This document shows positions 9,255 through 18,541 of a stretch of DNA of 64,000 nucleotides, one piece after another (positions within the stretch are counted from its first letter, which is position 1; the number at the start of each line of letters is the position of its first letter). A program made the position numbers and the translations under genes. Source of the stretch: Methanobacteriota archaeon (GTDB lineage Archaea > Halobacteriota > Methanosarcinia > Methanosarcinales > Methanosarcinaceae). The stretch spans positions 51,378-115,377 of the forward strand of contig JAENZL010000006.1 of the NCBI GenBank assembly GCA_016841265.1, written 5' to 3'. The notes beneath the pieces were generated by a model. That model was not told the origin of the DNA. It made no database searches and saw nothing but the letters and a program-made list of their open reading frames with translations.

Positions 9255-10973
9255 TCACTCGATTGCCAGAATCAGGTCCCCGGGAGCCAGGGTATCCCCT
9301 TCGGCAACGAAAATTTCCTTCACGGCACCCGAATGAGGGGCATGGACTGCATTTTCCATCTTCATCGCTTCGATAACCGCAACGACCTCCCCTTCCTCAA
9401 CTGTGTCCTCTACCTTGACTTTGATGGAGAGCACCATCCCCTGCATGGAACTGGTGACAGCCCCCTTGACAGACTCGGCAGTCGGTTTTTTGGAGGCAGG
9501 TTCGGATACGGAAATTCCGCCCGTGGGCTCGACTTTGACATCGAATACCTCGTCGTCCACCGTGACTTTGAATTCGGTGGGGATAGTGTATTCCTGCGGG
9601 GAAACGAGTTTTGGGGCCACGACTGAAAGGGCTTCTTCTTCCATCCCTCCCTGCAGGAACTTGGGAGCAATAGCCGGATAGAGGATGTAGGTAAGGATAT
9701 CCTCCTCGGAATTGGCAATGCCCAGCTCCTCAGCCTCCTTCTTCCGTTTCTCATACTCAGGCTTCAGGAGGTCAGCCGGACGGCAGTGGATGGGTTCTTC
9801 GTCCCCGATAATCTTCCCGATAATTTCCGGGCTGATGGGGGCAGGAGAACGCCCGTAAAGTCCGCGCACATAGTCTTTGACCTCTTTTGGAATGACCTTG
9901 TAGCGTTCGCCCATGAGCACGTTCAACACGGCCTGGGTACCCACGATCTGGCTGGTAGGAGTTACCAGGGGCGGATAGCCAAGCTCTGCCCTGACTCTGG
10001 GCATTTCATCAAGCACCGCATCGTACTTGTCAAGGGCATTCTGCTCCTTTAGCTGGGAGACCAGGTTCGAGAGCATCCCGCCCGGGATCTGGTAGATAAG
10101 GACGTTGGTATCAATCTGCTCGGAAATCGGGTCCAGAATCCCTCTGTACTTTTCCTTGAGTTCCTTGAAATACCGGACAATTTCCTCAAAAGCCCCCAGG
10201 TCAAGCCCCGTGTCATAGGGAGTGTTCTTGAGGGCTGCCACGACAGTTTCCGTAGGCGGCTGGGAAGTACCCCAGGCAAGGGGAGAGATTGCGGTGTCAA
10301 GGATGTCCACCCCGGCTTCACAGCCTGCCATATAGCTCATAGGAGCCATTCCCGAGGTACAGTGGCAGTGCAGGGATATGGGAATGGAGATTTCCTTTTT
10401 CATGGCACTGATAATACTTGTAGCCTCACTGGGGGCTAGCAGCCCGGCCATGTCCTTGATACAGAGAGAATCACACTCGAGTTCTTCGAGCTGTTTTGCG
10501 AGTTCCACATACTTCTCCACCGTGTGCACCGGACTTATGGTGTAGCAGACCGTACCCTGGACATGGGCTCCAAGGCCCTTTGCGACCTTGATCGAGAGTT
10601 CCATATTCCGGATGTCATTGACCGCGTCGAAGACCCGGAAAATGTCAATGCCGTTTTCATAAGCTTTTGTAACGAATTTTTCAACCACGTCATCCGAATA
10701 GTGCCGGTATCCGACCAGGTTCTGCCCGCGAAGAAGCATCTGGGCATGGGTATTGTCCATTTTCGTCTTGATATCCCGAAGGCGTTGCCATGGATCTTCA
10801 TTCAGGTATCGGATACAGCTGTCAAAGGTGGCACCCCCCCACATTTCAAGGGAGAAATACCCTACCTGGTCCAGATGTTCGACCACTTCGAGCATGTCCC
10901 GCGTCCGCATCCTGGTGGCCAGGAGGGACTGGTGTGCATCCCGGAGGACGGTTTCAGTAATTTTTACACTCAT
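9255..10973 (-). CDS. pycB: Pyruvate carboxylase subunit B (carboxyltransferase plus BCCP)
   Basis: The 572-residue subunit transfers CO2 from biotin to pyruvate. It has an N-terminal TIM-barrel carboxyltransferase (LRDAHQSLLATRM at the start; the KDMAGLL and HCHCT metal-site motifs near residues 175 and 205), a middle conserved region and a C-terminal biotin carrier domain with the biotinylation site EAMKMENAV near residue 535. It is the first gene of pycB-pycA-birA. The ATG at 10973 is preceded by gaggt. The organisation matches the characterised methanogen enzyme. Confidence 0.95.
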   Translation of the reverse strand: MSVKITETVLRDAHQSLLATRMRTRDMLEVVEHLDQVGYFSLEMWGGATFDSCIRYLNEDPWQRLRDIKTKMDNTHAQMLLRGQNLVGYRHYSDDVVEKFVTKAYENGIDIFRVFDAVNDIRNMELSIKVAKGLGAHVQGTVCYTISPVHTVEKYVELAKQLEELECDSLCIKDMAGLLAPSEATSIISAMKKEISIPISLHCHCTSGMAPMSYMAGCEAGVDILDTAISPLAWGTSQPPTETVVAALKNTPYDTGLDLGAFEEIVRYFKELKEKYRGILDPISEQIDTNVLIYQIPGGMLSNLVSQLKEQNALDKYDAVLDEMPRVRAELGYPPLVTPTSQIVGTQAVLNVLMGERYKVIPKEVKDYVRGLYGRSPAPISPEIIGKIIGDEEPIHCRPADLLKPEYEKRKKEAEELGIANSEEDILTYILYPAIAPKFLQGGMEEEALSVVAPKLVSPQEYTIPTEFKVTVDDEVFDVKVEPTGGISVSEPASKKPTAESVKGAVTSSMQGMVLSIKVKVEDTVEEGEVVAVIEAMKMENAVHAPHSGAVKEIFVAEGDTLAPGDLILAIE

Positions 10974-11830
10974 GGATGAACCTCTTTAAGATTGAACCGA
11001 AACAACGCCATATGTCATTTCAGTGGGGTTTTCCGGAACCAACAAGAATCTCCGGAATTGAAAGTATTTTGCAATTTATTCACCTTGATCTGAAATTTAA
11101 GGTTTTAATTGCAATATTATCATAAATTTAATGTCGTAATTCGATTATGTTGTAATTTGATAGTGTCCATAGACCCTTATTTCAATGTTATCTCGTTGAA
11201 GCGGGTCCCTGTTGCAATGTTTTCTTGTTGAAGCGGATCCCTGTTGAAATGTTTTCTTGTTGAAGCGGATCCCTGTTGCAATGTTTTCATGTTGAAGCGG
11301 ATCCCTGTAATGCAGTGGATTCCAGATAAACAATGTTATAATTGAGTTAAATTGCAGTTAATTTAAATTAATCGCAGTTTAAGACGGATTCAGAAATAAT
11401 TGCAGCATAATCGCTCATTTGTAAGGGTAATTAAGAAATCGGTATTTGTGAGCATCACCCACAAAACTCGATAAATATTTGCGTTGTTCAGAAATAATGT
11501 ATAGTAGTATTGTTAACAAGTAATATACTTTTCGCTGGAGTTGACATTAAAAAATAAATGAAGGTATCGGGAGGTTGCTTCCGATTACGAATAAAACCTG
11601 TTGATTTGTTAACAAATAAGCCTGTTAACGCAACAGCCTGTAAGCCAGGAGGATTTGAAGAGAACGAAGGAAGAGGTATAAAAAGTACAGGGGATTTGTA
11701 AGGGGTCATACCCCACCCAATTTGAGAGTTCGCATACACCAGAGCTTAATGGCCCATTAACCTGGAATTAATGGTTTACATGCTTCGGGGCTTAATGGTC
11801 CATAGCACCGGGGCGGGAAATTAGTATTAT
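10974..11830. other. Non-coding spacer upstream of pycB
   Basis: This spacer of about 860 bases carries the pycB promoter region, a 32-base tandem repeat array (11195-11308) and several copies of short phrases resembling gcttaatggtccat and ctgtaagccagg. No reading frame in it looks protein-like. I cannot pick a single convincing TATA box for pycB. Confidence 0.6.
11195..11308. repeat. 32-base tandem repeat, four copies
   Basis: Copies of gttgaagcggatccctgttg start at 11195, 11227, 11259 and 11291, an exact 32-base period. They are separated by caatgttttctt-type sequence with only a few substitutions. The copies are contiguous, without unique spacers, so this is not CRISPR. Confidence 0.92.
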
Positions 11831-12787
11831 TTACATCAGGACTTTTTTACCCACAAAATACCACTGATCAAACACGCCATCAGCATCCGTGTTGTCCACT
11901 ATCTCCCCTTCGACTCCCGCCCTGCGAAGGGCTTCTGCCAGGATTTCGATTTCGGGCCTGCTTTTTACGGTGAAAAGCAAAAGACCATCTTTTGCTACGA
12001 CTTTTGCAGCTTCATTCACGATACCTACCCAGAGATTCTTATTAAATTCATAGACCAGACCCAGCATGAAACCCACAACGACATCGAACCTCCCGGGTTC
12101 GAAGTACCGGGAAAGTTGCATTGCATCCATTACAAGGGTTTTTTTAGGGTTAAGGACCCCGTGCTCAAGCCCCTGGCAGACCGTGCACTTGTTGAGTTCC
12201 ATTGCAATGGGGTCCAGGCCGAGCCTGTGAAGGGCAAGTGTGGACATACCGTTCCCGCAGCAGACCTCAAGCACTCTGCCTTCGAGCGAGAAACCTTTAT
12301 TCTCCAGGTCATGAAAAATCTCCGAGACCCTGTTGACCCGCTGTTCGGAAAAAACACTTCCGTAAGACTCGGGCCTTGTGCTGCATTCCGAGCAGAGGTT
12401 TCGGTTCACAAGCATAAGGGAGTAATATTCATTTACTGCGTCCCTCCAGAGTTCGGAAGAAACTTCAACTTCCCTTTCCGGAGGATTGAGAGAAAGAATG
12501 GACCTGGCAAGGGCTTCAAACTTTACATTTTGGGATGCCCCCGCAAGGGCTCCCGTAAATACCGACCAGAAATCCACAGGAACGTCCTTCTCCCCGGGGT
12601 TGAAGAGCAAGAGCCCCAGCGTCTGCTCCCCGTTCCGAATCCTGAGAACCCGGACCTTCTGGTTTTCCAGGAAAGCCCGGACCCCTTCAAGATAATTGAG
12701 AGTGGACACGATATTCCGCTGAGAGGTATAGCTTTCTTCAACAAAATAAATCTCTTCACCGATGTCAAGAAGTTCCTGTAAAAGCAT
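11831..12787 (-). CDS. SAM-dependent class I methyltransferase
   Basis: The 318-residue protein has an N-terminal domain of about 140 residues that I do not recognise, a short Cys pair (CSEC) and a C-terminal Rossmann methyltransferase domain. Motif I is LEVCCGNGMSTLAL near residue 183, with an acidic residue after strand 2 (AMELNK) and FDVVVGFM near residue 236. The substrate is unknown. There is no Shine-Dalgarno before the ATG. A TATA-like gatattaca about 25-30 bases upstream suggests a leaderless transcript. It is isolated between two long spacers. Confidence 0.75.
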   Translation of the reverse strand: MLLQELLDIGEEIYFVEESYTSQRNIVSTLNYLEGVRAFLENQKVRVLRIRNGEQTLGLLLFNPGEKDVPVDFWSVFTGALAGASQNVKFEALARSILSLNPPEREVEVSSELWRDAVNEYYSLMLVNRNLCSECSTRPESYGSVFSEQRVNRVSEIFHDLENKGFSLEGRVLEVCCGNGMSTLALHRLGLDPIAMELNKCTVCQGLEHGVLNPKKTLVMDAMQLSRYFEPGRFDVVVGFMLGLVYEFNKNLWVGIVNEAAKVVAKDGLLLFTVKSRPEIEILAEALRRAGVEGEIVDNTDADGVFDQWYFVGKKVLM

Positions 12788-13232
12788 GTTTGTTTAGATT
12801 CTGATAATGTAATATCAAGATTTCGAAAAGAGGAATGCCTGCATATTTCAAAGATAATTTCAAATGATTCAAGATTTTATCCAGAATATGCGAGGATTTT
12901 ATCCAGAATACCCAGAAATATTTGATAGAAATATTTATTAGAGAGATGTAGAACCAGGCGGAAGATAGCGAAAAGTGTCAAAAGAGACTTATTCAGATCT
13001 GAAAAAATGCATATAAGAAGTTCTAAGAAAAGAAAAGACCCTCAGGAAATACGGGAAGGGAAACAAAGAAATAGAAAACCCTGAGTAAGTGAATAAAGGG
13101 GTAAAAAGGCATAAAAAGGAGAAAAAGCTCTAAAAAATACCCCGATATAAGCAAAAGTATATAAGGATTTAATTACAAAATCAGAGATTGAAAAGGATTC
13201 ATATTATTAATTGAAGATAATCGGAGGATAAT
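12788..13232. other. Divergent spacer with histone promoter
   Basis: No gene is visible in these 445 bases. They include an imperfect 22-base direct repeat (phrase attttatccagaata at about 12873 and 12897), and a strong TATA box tatataag at 13158-13165 for the histone gene. The rest is A-rich. Confidence 0.6.
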
Positions 13233-13442
13233 ATGGCTAAAGTTATACCATTTGCACCAATAGAACGTTTAGTAAGAACTGCAGGAGCCCAGAGAGTTAG
13301 TGAAAGTGCAGGGATGGCCCTTACGGAGATTCTGGAAGAATACGGGCTTGAGATATCCAGAGAAGCTATAAAACTTGCAGAACATGCAGGCAGAAAAACC
13401 GTAAAAGCCGAAGATATAAAATTAGCAAAAGAAATGCTGTAA
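13233..13442 (+). CDS. Archaeal histone
   Basis: The 69-residue histone-fold protein dimerises and wraps DNA. The three-helix histone fold is intact with no tails: PFAPIERLVRTAGAQRVSE at the N-terminus, and the C-terminal AGRKTVKAEDIKLA with the Lys-Ala-Asp element typical of HMf-type histones. A textbook promoter (TATA at 13158) and a strong ggagg five bases before the ATG suggest high expression. It is monocistronic. This is probably the main chromatin protein of the cell. Confidence 0.96.
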   Translation: MAKVIPFAPIERLVRTAGAQRVSESAGMALTEILEEYGLEISREAIKLAEHAGRKTVKAEDIKLAKEML

Positions 13443-13582
13443 AATGCTGAAAGTGCTGGAAATACTTTAAAATGGCTATGAAATGCCATAGAATATCGTA
13501 AGCTCGGGTATTGCCAGCATCAAAATAGATAATCTGAGAATCAGGAAATCTGAGAATCAGGAAATCTGAAAATTAGAAAACG

Positions 13583-13604
13583 AAATGCTGAAAAAACAGC
13601 ATTT
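13583..13604. terminator. Hairpin between convergent genes
   Basis: A perfect eight-base stem, aaatgctg/cagcattt, with an A6 loop lies between the histone and the reverse-strand ferredoxin. It could terminate transcription from either side. Confidence 0.4.
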
Positions 13605-13633
13605 CCATAATTTTCCATTTTATCGATTTCTGC

Positions 13634-13897
13634 TTATGCAGATGCGGATTCCACTTCGATGACGGTAAGGGATTCCACGGGACAGATTTTTGAACAGGCC
13701 CCGCAGCGGACGCAGAACTCATCATCAATAACAGCCTTTCCGTCAATAACCCTGAGAGCGAGATCAGCTGTTTCGAGATCAAACTCATCGTTTTTAATCA
13801 ACTTTGCGTTCACGGGACAGACGGAATAACAGATCCCGCACCCAATGCACTTTTCGGACTGAACTATTTTCTTGTTTTTCTTATCTGCCTTTGCCAT
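13634..13897 (-). CDS. 2[4Fe-4S] ferredoxin with long inter-cluster loop
   Basis: The ferredoxin is 87 residues long from the preferred ATG at 13897, which has aaggtgatt immediately upstream; a GTG at 13906 would lie inside that Shine-Dalgarno. The ligands are CIGCGICYSVCP and CVRCGACSKICP, separated by about 40 residues including DLETADLALRVIDGK, a longer insert than in clostridial ferredoxins. It is a soluble electron carrier. A palindrome at 13990 lies in its upstream region. Confidence 0.88.
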   Translation of the reverse strand: MAKADKKNKKIVQSEKCIGCGICYSVCPVNAKLIKNDEFDLETADLALRVIDGKAVIDDEFCVRCGACSKICPVESLTVIEVESASA

Positions 13898-13989
13898 CAC
13901 AATCACCTTTAAGTTACAAATAATTTCCAGACAGCGGGAGGAATATACCGTAGAATGGTTATAAGCAAAAATTAAAGACTAAATATAAA

Positions 13990-14007
13990 ACCAAATTTAT
14001 ATTTGGT
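13990..14007. promoter_or_regulatory. Palindrome upstream of ferredoxin gene
   Basis: The sequence accaaat-ttat-atttggt is a perfect seven-base inverted repeat about 95 bases upstream of the ferredoxin start and overlaps AT-rich TATA-like sequence. It could be an operator, but this rests on symmetry alone. Confidence 0.3.
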
Positions 14008-14156
14008 CTGTTGATGATATATTTGATATTGTTAAGGTATATGAAGATTTCGAACATTTTTATAGGGGGAAGAAAAAGTAATAAGGGGAACCGCAATCGT
14101 GGAGTGGAGAAGGGGAAAGGATAAGACCTTTCCGGAAAAAGTGAAACCGGAAAGTT

Positions 14157-14678
14157 TTACCCGGGAATCCCGCTGAAAAGCAGGTCAGCGAGTCCTATAC
14201 CCATCATCGTAAGAGTTGTTACGATTACCCCGGCAATCATGACCCCGGCAGCAATTGCCGGCAAGGCGTGCCTGAACTTGATCCCGAAGACGAAAGCTGC
14301 CACGCAGCCTGTCCAGGCCCCGGTGACGGGCAGGGGAATGGCTACAAAGAGAGTCAAGGCAAGGGTTCCGTATTTTTCAAACCTTTCACTGTGGTTGCGG
14401 CGGGTCCTTTCGAAGAGCCAGGAAAAGAAGCGATCAAAAATTCTGAAACGCCGAAGAAAGTCCGAAACCGGTTCGAGGAAGAGCAGGATAGGGACTACCG
14501 GGAGCATGTTGCCAAGCACCGAGAAAAAATAAGCGGAAATCGGACCCATCCCGTAGACTCCCATTGCGACCGGAATCGCGCCTCTCAGTTCGGAAATCGG
14601 GAGCGCAGCTATAATCATAGTTGCACACCAGTCGGGCACGGCCCGAAGAATTTCTATTAACGCCGCTTCTATAGACAT
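14157..14678 (-). CDS. Small multidrug export-type membrane protein (COG2426)
   Basis: The 173-residue integral membrane protein has four to five hydrophobic segments and the family signature ALPISELRGAIP near residue 25, with a second related half (FVAIPLPVTGAWTG near 110) that looks like an internal repeat. This is the Sm_multidrug_ex family. The transport substrate is not established and the family name is historical. The start at 14678 is chosen because aggtga lies just upstream; an upstream TTG would overlap it. It is 89 bases after rfcS on the same strand. Confidence 0.8.
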   Translation of the reverse strand: MSIEAALIEILRAVPDWCATMIIAALPISELRGAIPVAMGVYGMGPISAYFFSVLGNMLPVVPILLFLEPVSDFLRRFRIFDRFFSWLFERTRRNHSERFEKYGTLALTLFVAIPLPVTGAWTGCVAAFVFGIKFRHALPAIAAGVMIAGVIVTTLTMMGIGLADLLFSGIPG

Positions 14679-14767
14679 TTTCACCTGCAATGATTAAAGG
14701 ATAACTTTTCTCCAAACTTCTTTCAAGCTTATTTCTGCCTGCAAGCTTATTTTCCCGCCTTCCCTGT

Positions 14768-15784
14768 TTATTCTCCGGAAAGTGCAAAATGCGCGAGCAG
14801 GGCTTCCAGCTGGATCCTTTCGCTCGCCCCTTCCGTGAGCCTGAAATCGATTTCTCCCAGGATGTCCACAAGATCAATTATGCGCCTCTCCGAAAGCCCG
14901 AGGTCCAGCATATCACGGTTTTCCAGGCCGGAGATAACCCTGTAGATCTGTCCCACGATGTCTTCTCCCGAGAGTCCTTCCTCATAGAGCAGCCTGTCGA
15001 GCTCCTTCTTGGCACCCTTGAAGTTCCCGATCAGGGCGGTTTCGATCAGGGCCTTGATCTCCTCCGGGTTTGCGGTTGCCGTGGTCCTGTAGATAGTCTC
15101 CCTGGAAATAGGCTGGTTCCGGTCAATGAAAGCAGCCGCTTGCAAGGAGTTTACTGCTTTTCTCATGTCCCCCTGAGCCACGTAGACAAGGGCTTCATAC
15201 CCATCTTCGGTGATGGACAGCCCCTGTTCTTCCGCAATGAACTCCAGGCGTTTCCGGATAGCCCCGTCCGAGAGCCTCCTGAACCTGTAGACAGCACAGC
15301 GGGACTGGATGGGTTCGATGATCTTGGAAGAGTAATTGCAGGAAAGGATGAAACGGCAGTTATTACTGAAGCGCTCCATGGTCCGCCGCAGGGCAGACTG
15401 GGCGTCCGAGGTAAGGGCATCAGCTTCGTCCAGGAAAATAATCTTGAACCCGGACCCGCCTATAGGGGCAGTTTTTGCAAAGTTTTTGATCTTGTTCCTG
15501 ACAACGTCAATCCCCCTTTCATCCGAGGCATTGAGTTCGGTAAAGTTTTCACGCCATAAATCTTCCCCGAAAATTTCCCTGGCAATGGAAACCGCAGAAG
15601 CCGTCTTCCCCACACCAGGCGGCCCGGAAAAGAGGAGATGGGGAAGGTTTTTCGTTGCCACGTAGGACTTCAGACGTTCAATGGTCTCATCCTGCCCGGC
15701 AACCTGGTCCAGCCTTACAGGCCTGTATTTTTCTATCCAGATCTCTTCTTTAATCGTAAAGTCCTCCATTAATGCTTGCACCAT
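14768..15784 (-). CDS. rfcS: Replication factor C small subunit
   Basis: The 338-residue AAA+ clamp-loader subunit opens and loads PCNA onto primed DNA. Features are the RFC box WIEKYRP near residue 16, Walker A GPPGVGKT near 54, Walker B FLDEADAL near 117, the SRC motif (IQSRCAVYRF) with the arginine finger and the C-terminal collar domain. A TATA-like ttaaatatt is about 20 bases upstream, suggesting a nearly leaderless transcript; the ATG at 15769 (MEDF) is an alternative start. Confidence 0.95.
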   Translation of the reverse strand: MVQALMEDFTIKEEIWIEKYRPVRLDQVAGQDETIERLKSYVATKNLPHLLFSGPPGVGKTASAVSIAREIFGEDLWRENFTELNASDERGIDVVRNKIKNFAKTAPIGGSGFKIIFLDEADALTSDAQSALRRTMERFSNNCRFILSCNYSSKIIEPIQSRCAVYRFRRLSDGAIRKRLEFIAEEQGLSITEDGYEALVYVAQGDMRKAVNSLQAAAFIDRNQPISRETIYRTTATANPEEIKALIETALIGNFKGAKKELDRLLYEEGLSGEDIVGQIYRVISGLENRDMLDLGLSERRIIDLVDILGEIDFRLTEGASERIQLEALLAHFALSGE

Positions 15785-16251
15785 AATTGGAGAAGATAAT
15801 ATTTAACCTTTCGAATGTCTACGGATTTTAGAGATGGCGCGGTGGCCTTTCATAAAAATCATGAATTTGAGTAGCTACATCTCACTTTCCGCAGATGTAC
15901 ACAAATGTATCATTCAGTTACCGATTTGTCCGATATTCTTTGTATTATTGCGAGTTGGTTTTTATTTCATAGCCATATTGAGAAAATAGATGGCATTTTT
16001 GTGGACTTCTGCGGAAGGTCAGCTACATGAATCTGAGCTTTTATTACTTCATTACTTCATCGGAGTCAGAAAGAGCCAGAAAGAGAAACAAAAATGCAGA
16101 GTCAACATAGGAGAATTCCACCTACAAGGTTATCAGGATATACCTGCGGCCAGGTTGTACACTTTAGTAACGGTTAAATATATATATATGACCTTGAATA
16201 AATTATATTGTAAACTTTACATGTCTCTAAAATTTACCTGAGGAATCAAAA
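15785..16251. other. Spacer with a degenerate inverted repeat
   Basis: No gene is seen in these 467 bases. Segments at 15871-15903 and 16000-16030 are imperfect inverted copies sharing tagct and ccgcag-type cores. A TATA run (gttaaatatatata, 16173-16188) feeds the next gene. Confidence 0.5.
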
Positions 16252-17316
16252 ATGGACGAATTAACCGAAACTCTCAAAGAGATGGCCCTGACCCTTGGAG
16301 CCTTCAAAGTGGGCATTGCAACCACTAAAACCCTTGCAGGAGGCCCCCCTTCTGCCGATCTTAGCTATGTGCTGCCCGAAGCAAAGTCGGCAATCTGTTT
16401 TGCCCTGGCTTTTGACCAGAGTCTTATCGACCCTTACTTTAAAAAAGAGGACCATAAATCCCTTGATACAAACAAAGTGAGGACCACCACCCTTTCCAAC
16501 GGGTTAGCCTTTGAAATGGCGGGATTTCTGCAGCAGCTGGGGTACAAAGCTGTCCCGCAGGCTGCAAATTTCGTGTACAGGATGGACAGCGAAACCGGGC
16601 CTGAAGAAATGAAACCTCCGATTTCCCATAAGTACCTGGCAGTCCGTTCAGGCGTCGGATACTTCGGGTATTCGGGGCAGATTATTACGACGGAATACGG
16701 GTCCGCGATTGCCCTGGCCTCAGTCGTTACAGACGCGGAACTTGTTTCGACAGACCCTCTGCCAGAAGAAGATAACTACTGTGATGGGTGCAAGCTCTGC
16801 CTCAAAGTCTGTTCTTCCGGATTCGTGGATCCTGTTGAAAAGGTTACGGTTACCCTGGGGGGAAAAGAGTTCAGTTACGGTAAACGAAGAAACTACTCCC
16901 GCTGCGGTTATGTCTGCGGGGGAATGGCAGGCCTGAACCCTTCAGGAAAATGGTCCACCTGGTCTCCGGCGCGCTTTGAGATTGCCGAAAAAGAAGAAGA
17001 TGTTCCTGATTTACTGAATCCTGATGCGCAAATTCCTGCTTTGCAAGCCTACCTCGAAAGGCCGATCAAAGGAGGATTTTTCCTTGCATTGTCGCCAGGA
17101 TACAGGCTGGAATACACCTGTTCCAACTGCCAGCTTGTCTGCCACCCGGATAAAGAGGTCAGGAAAGCACGCTACAGAATGCTCAAAGAAAGCGGCGTGG
17201 TCATACAGGAGCCCGACGGGACCCGCAGGGCAGTTTCCCCCGAAGAAGCAAAAGAATATCTCAAAGCCATGCCCCCGGAGAGGAGAAAACTGTACGAGGA
17301 AGTTACAGAGGAATGA
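16252..17316 (+). CDS. QueG-like (epoxyqueuosine reductase family) Fe-S protein
   Basis: The 354-residue cytoplasmic protein has the fold signature of QueG/reductive dehalogenase-type enzymes: an N-terminal region with GVGYFGYSGQIIT near residue 137, then Cys motifs CDGCKLCLKVC near residue 178, CGYVC near 223 and a late CSNCQLVCHP near 291. Cys spacing in the second site differs from canonical QueG, and methanogens use archaeosine rather than queuosine, so the substrate is probably different. The ATG is preceded by gagga and by a strong TATA tract. Confidence 0.7.
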   Translation: MDELTETLKEMALTLGAFKVGIATTKTLAGGPPSADLSYVLPEAKSAICFALAFDQSLIDPYFKKEDHKSLDTNKVRTTTLSNGLAFEMAGFLQQLGYKAVPQAANFVYRMDSETGPEEMKPPISHKYLAVRSGVGYFGYSGQIITTEYGSAIALASVVTDAELVSTDPLPEEDNYCDGCKLCLKVCSSGFVDPVEKVTVTLGGKEFSYGKRRNYSRCGYVCGGMAGLNPSGKWSTWSPARFEIAEKEEDVPDLLNPDAQIPALQAYLERPIKGGFFLALSPGYRLEYTCSNCQLVCHPDKEVRKARYRMLKESGVVIQEPDGTRRAVSPEEAKEYLKAMPPERRKLYEEVTEE

Positions 17317-17347
17317 TTTACCCGGAAAAAGGGCTCATTCAAAATGA

Positions 17348-17376
17348 CCCCCATAGCCCCGAGAAGGGGGGGTTTT
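17348..17376. terminator. GC-rich hairpin with T run
   Basis: A cccc/gggg stem (gagaa loop) followed by tttt lies between the convergent QueG-like gene and the HTH gene. Confidence 0.45.
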
Positions 17377-17454
17377 CCAAAAATTAAGGAGGGCATCCAC
17401 CAGCCTGTCTGGCGGCTCTCTTTTAACGATGATTTGCTAAGTGAATACGGAGAT

Positions 17455-17901
17455 TTACAAAATCAACCGGGAATAACACTCCACGACCGTTTTCAAAATC
17501 TGGTATCCTTTGTCGGTTATGACAGAGTCCCCTCTTTCGTTCCGCTGCAAAACCATGTCCGAATCCTGCAGTTTCCTCAAGTGGAAAAGCAGGTTTCCGC
17601 CACGAAGCCCGGTCATTTTCGAAAGCTCGGAGAAGCTTTGGGCCTGCGTAGCCACGGCCTGCATAATCATGAACCTGTGCTTATTCGTAATAGGCTCCAG
17701 GACCGATTCGACCATGACATCTGCAGAAAGCTCCGAAATAGGGAGCGTGTCCACCCCTTCACCAACATATATGCCCAGGGAACGCATAAGGTCTATCTGT
17801 TTTTCGAAAAGCCGGGTGACTTCCGAAGTACACTGGCTGCAGTGCTCATAAGGAAGATTTTCCTTAATATTTTCCAGGTCATCCCTGAAAGAATTTACCA
17901 C
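17455..17901 (-). CDS. Winged-helix regulator, C-terminal part of a probable split gene
   Basis: The 148-residue segment starts from GTG at 17901, with no convincing Shine-Dalgarno. It has a CSQC pair near residue 21 and a winged helix-turn-helix in the last 75 residues (ITNKHRFMIMQAV... FHLRKLQDSDMV), ArsR-like. The same frame stays open upstream of the GTG and overlaps the end of the preceding ORF by 27 bases in the -1 frame, so the two may be one regulator separated by a frameshift. The regulated genes are unknown. Confidence 0.6.
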   Translation of the reverse strand: MVNSFRDDLENIKENLPYEHCSQCTSEVTRLFEKQIDLMRSLGIYVGEGVDTLPISELSADVMVESVLEPITNKHRFMIMQAVATQAQSFSELSKMTGLRGGNLLFHLRKLQDSDMVLQRNERGDSVITDKGYQILKTVVECYSRLIL

Positions 17902-17924
17902 CGAATCAGCAACTGAGCCTTTTT

Positions 17925-18212
17925 TTATGCACTCTGCAGAGTTACCAGGAATTCAATGAAAGCAAGAGAACAGCGGGAATTCATCGGGCAGTCTTTGACC
18001 ATTTCCCTGCTCAAAGAGGCTTTTGCGTCAGCAACCTCTTTCTGGAAGAATACTTCCGAATACCTGTCTCTAAGCCCTTCAAGCAGCGAATCCGTATGTC
18101 CCTGATTTGAACGCTGTATGAAGTGGTTTAACTGACCGCTCAACTTTGAGACTTCTTCTTTTAACTCCCGGATTTCCGAAGAGTCCACCACAATGGAACC
18201 TGACATGTCCAT
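17925..18212 (-). CDS. Short helical protein, N-terminal part of a probable split regulator
   Basis: The 95-residue acidic, helical protein starts MDMSGSIVVDSSEIRELKEE with coiled-coil patterning (residues 10-40) and a C-terminal CPMNSRC motif. It ends at a TAA beside an A7 run. The downstream frame supplies a continuous helical linker and a winged-helix domain, so this is probably the dimerisation or sensor half of the same regulator. Alternatively the two are a real two-gene operon. I do not recognise the N-terminal domain. Confidence 0.5.
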   Translation of the reverse strand: MDMSGSIVVDSSEIRELKEEVSKLSGQLNHFIQRSNQGHTDSLLEGLRDRYSEVFFQKEVADAKASLSREMVKDCPMNSRCSLAFIEFLVTLQSA

Positions 18213-18541
18213 ACACCTTTTTTGAGAATTTCAAAACCAAGATTTGACTACATTAGATTAACAATCAGGTATAGTATAATTACCTAATAATGCTTTTGTT
18301 CTTTTCAGGCAAGGGAAAAAATGTTAAGGGAGTTCAGAGACAGCGATAGAAAAGCAATAGAGAGGGAGGAAATAGCGATAGAACAGCAATAGAACAGGAA
18401 ATAAGAAAATCCGGAGAAGATGGAAAATTCAAGGAAGCTAAATCAGAAAAACAGCGATCCGGAGTAAATCAAAAAAGAGAAAAGAGAGGGAATTGCCCTT
18501 GAAAAGGACAATTCTAATTCTCAGGTTAAATCTGTTTATCG
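18213..18541. other. Spacer between split regulator and Rnf operon end
   Basis: The spacer holds no gene. Near the regulator it contains aggta-tagtataat-tacct (18267-18285), an inverted repeat around a TATA-like core that could serve autoregulation. The remainder is purine-rich with the repeated phrase gcgatagaa. Confidence 0.4.

Noticed and set aside
11195-11308. Possible small CRISPR array (four 32-base repeats)
   Set aside because: Copies are contiguous with a 32-base period and no unique spacers; no cas genes are in the window.
11488-11739. Reverse-strand 83-residue ORF in the pycB spacer
   Set aside because: Composition is not protein-like, with no promoter or ribosome-binding site seen.
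15871-16030. Possible MITE from imperfect inverted repeat
   Set aside because: Arms match only in short cores; too degenerate to call an element without finding other copies.
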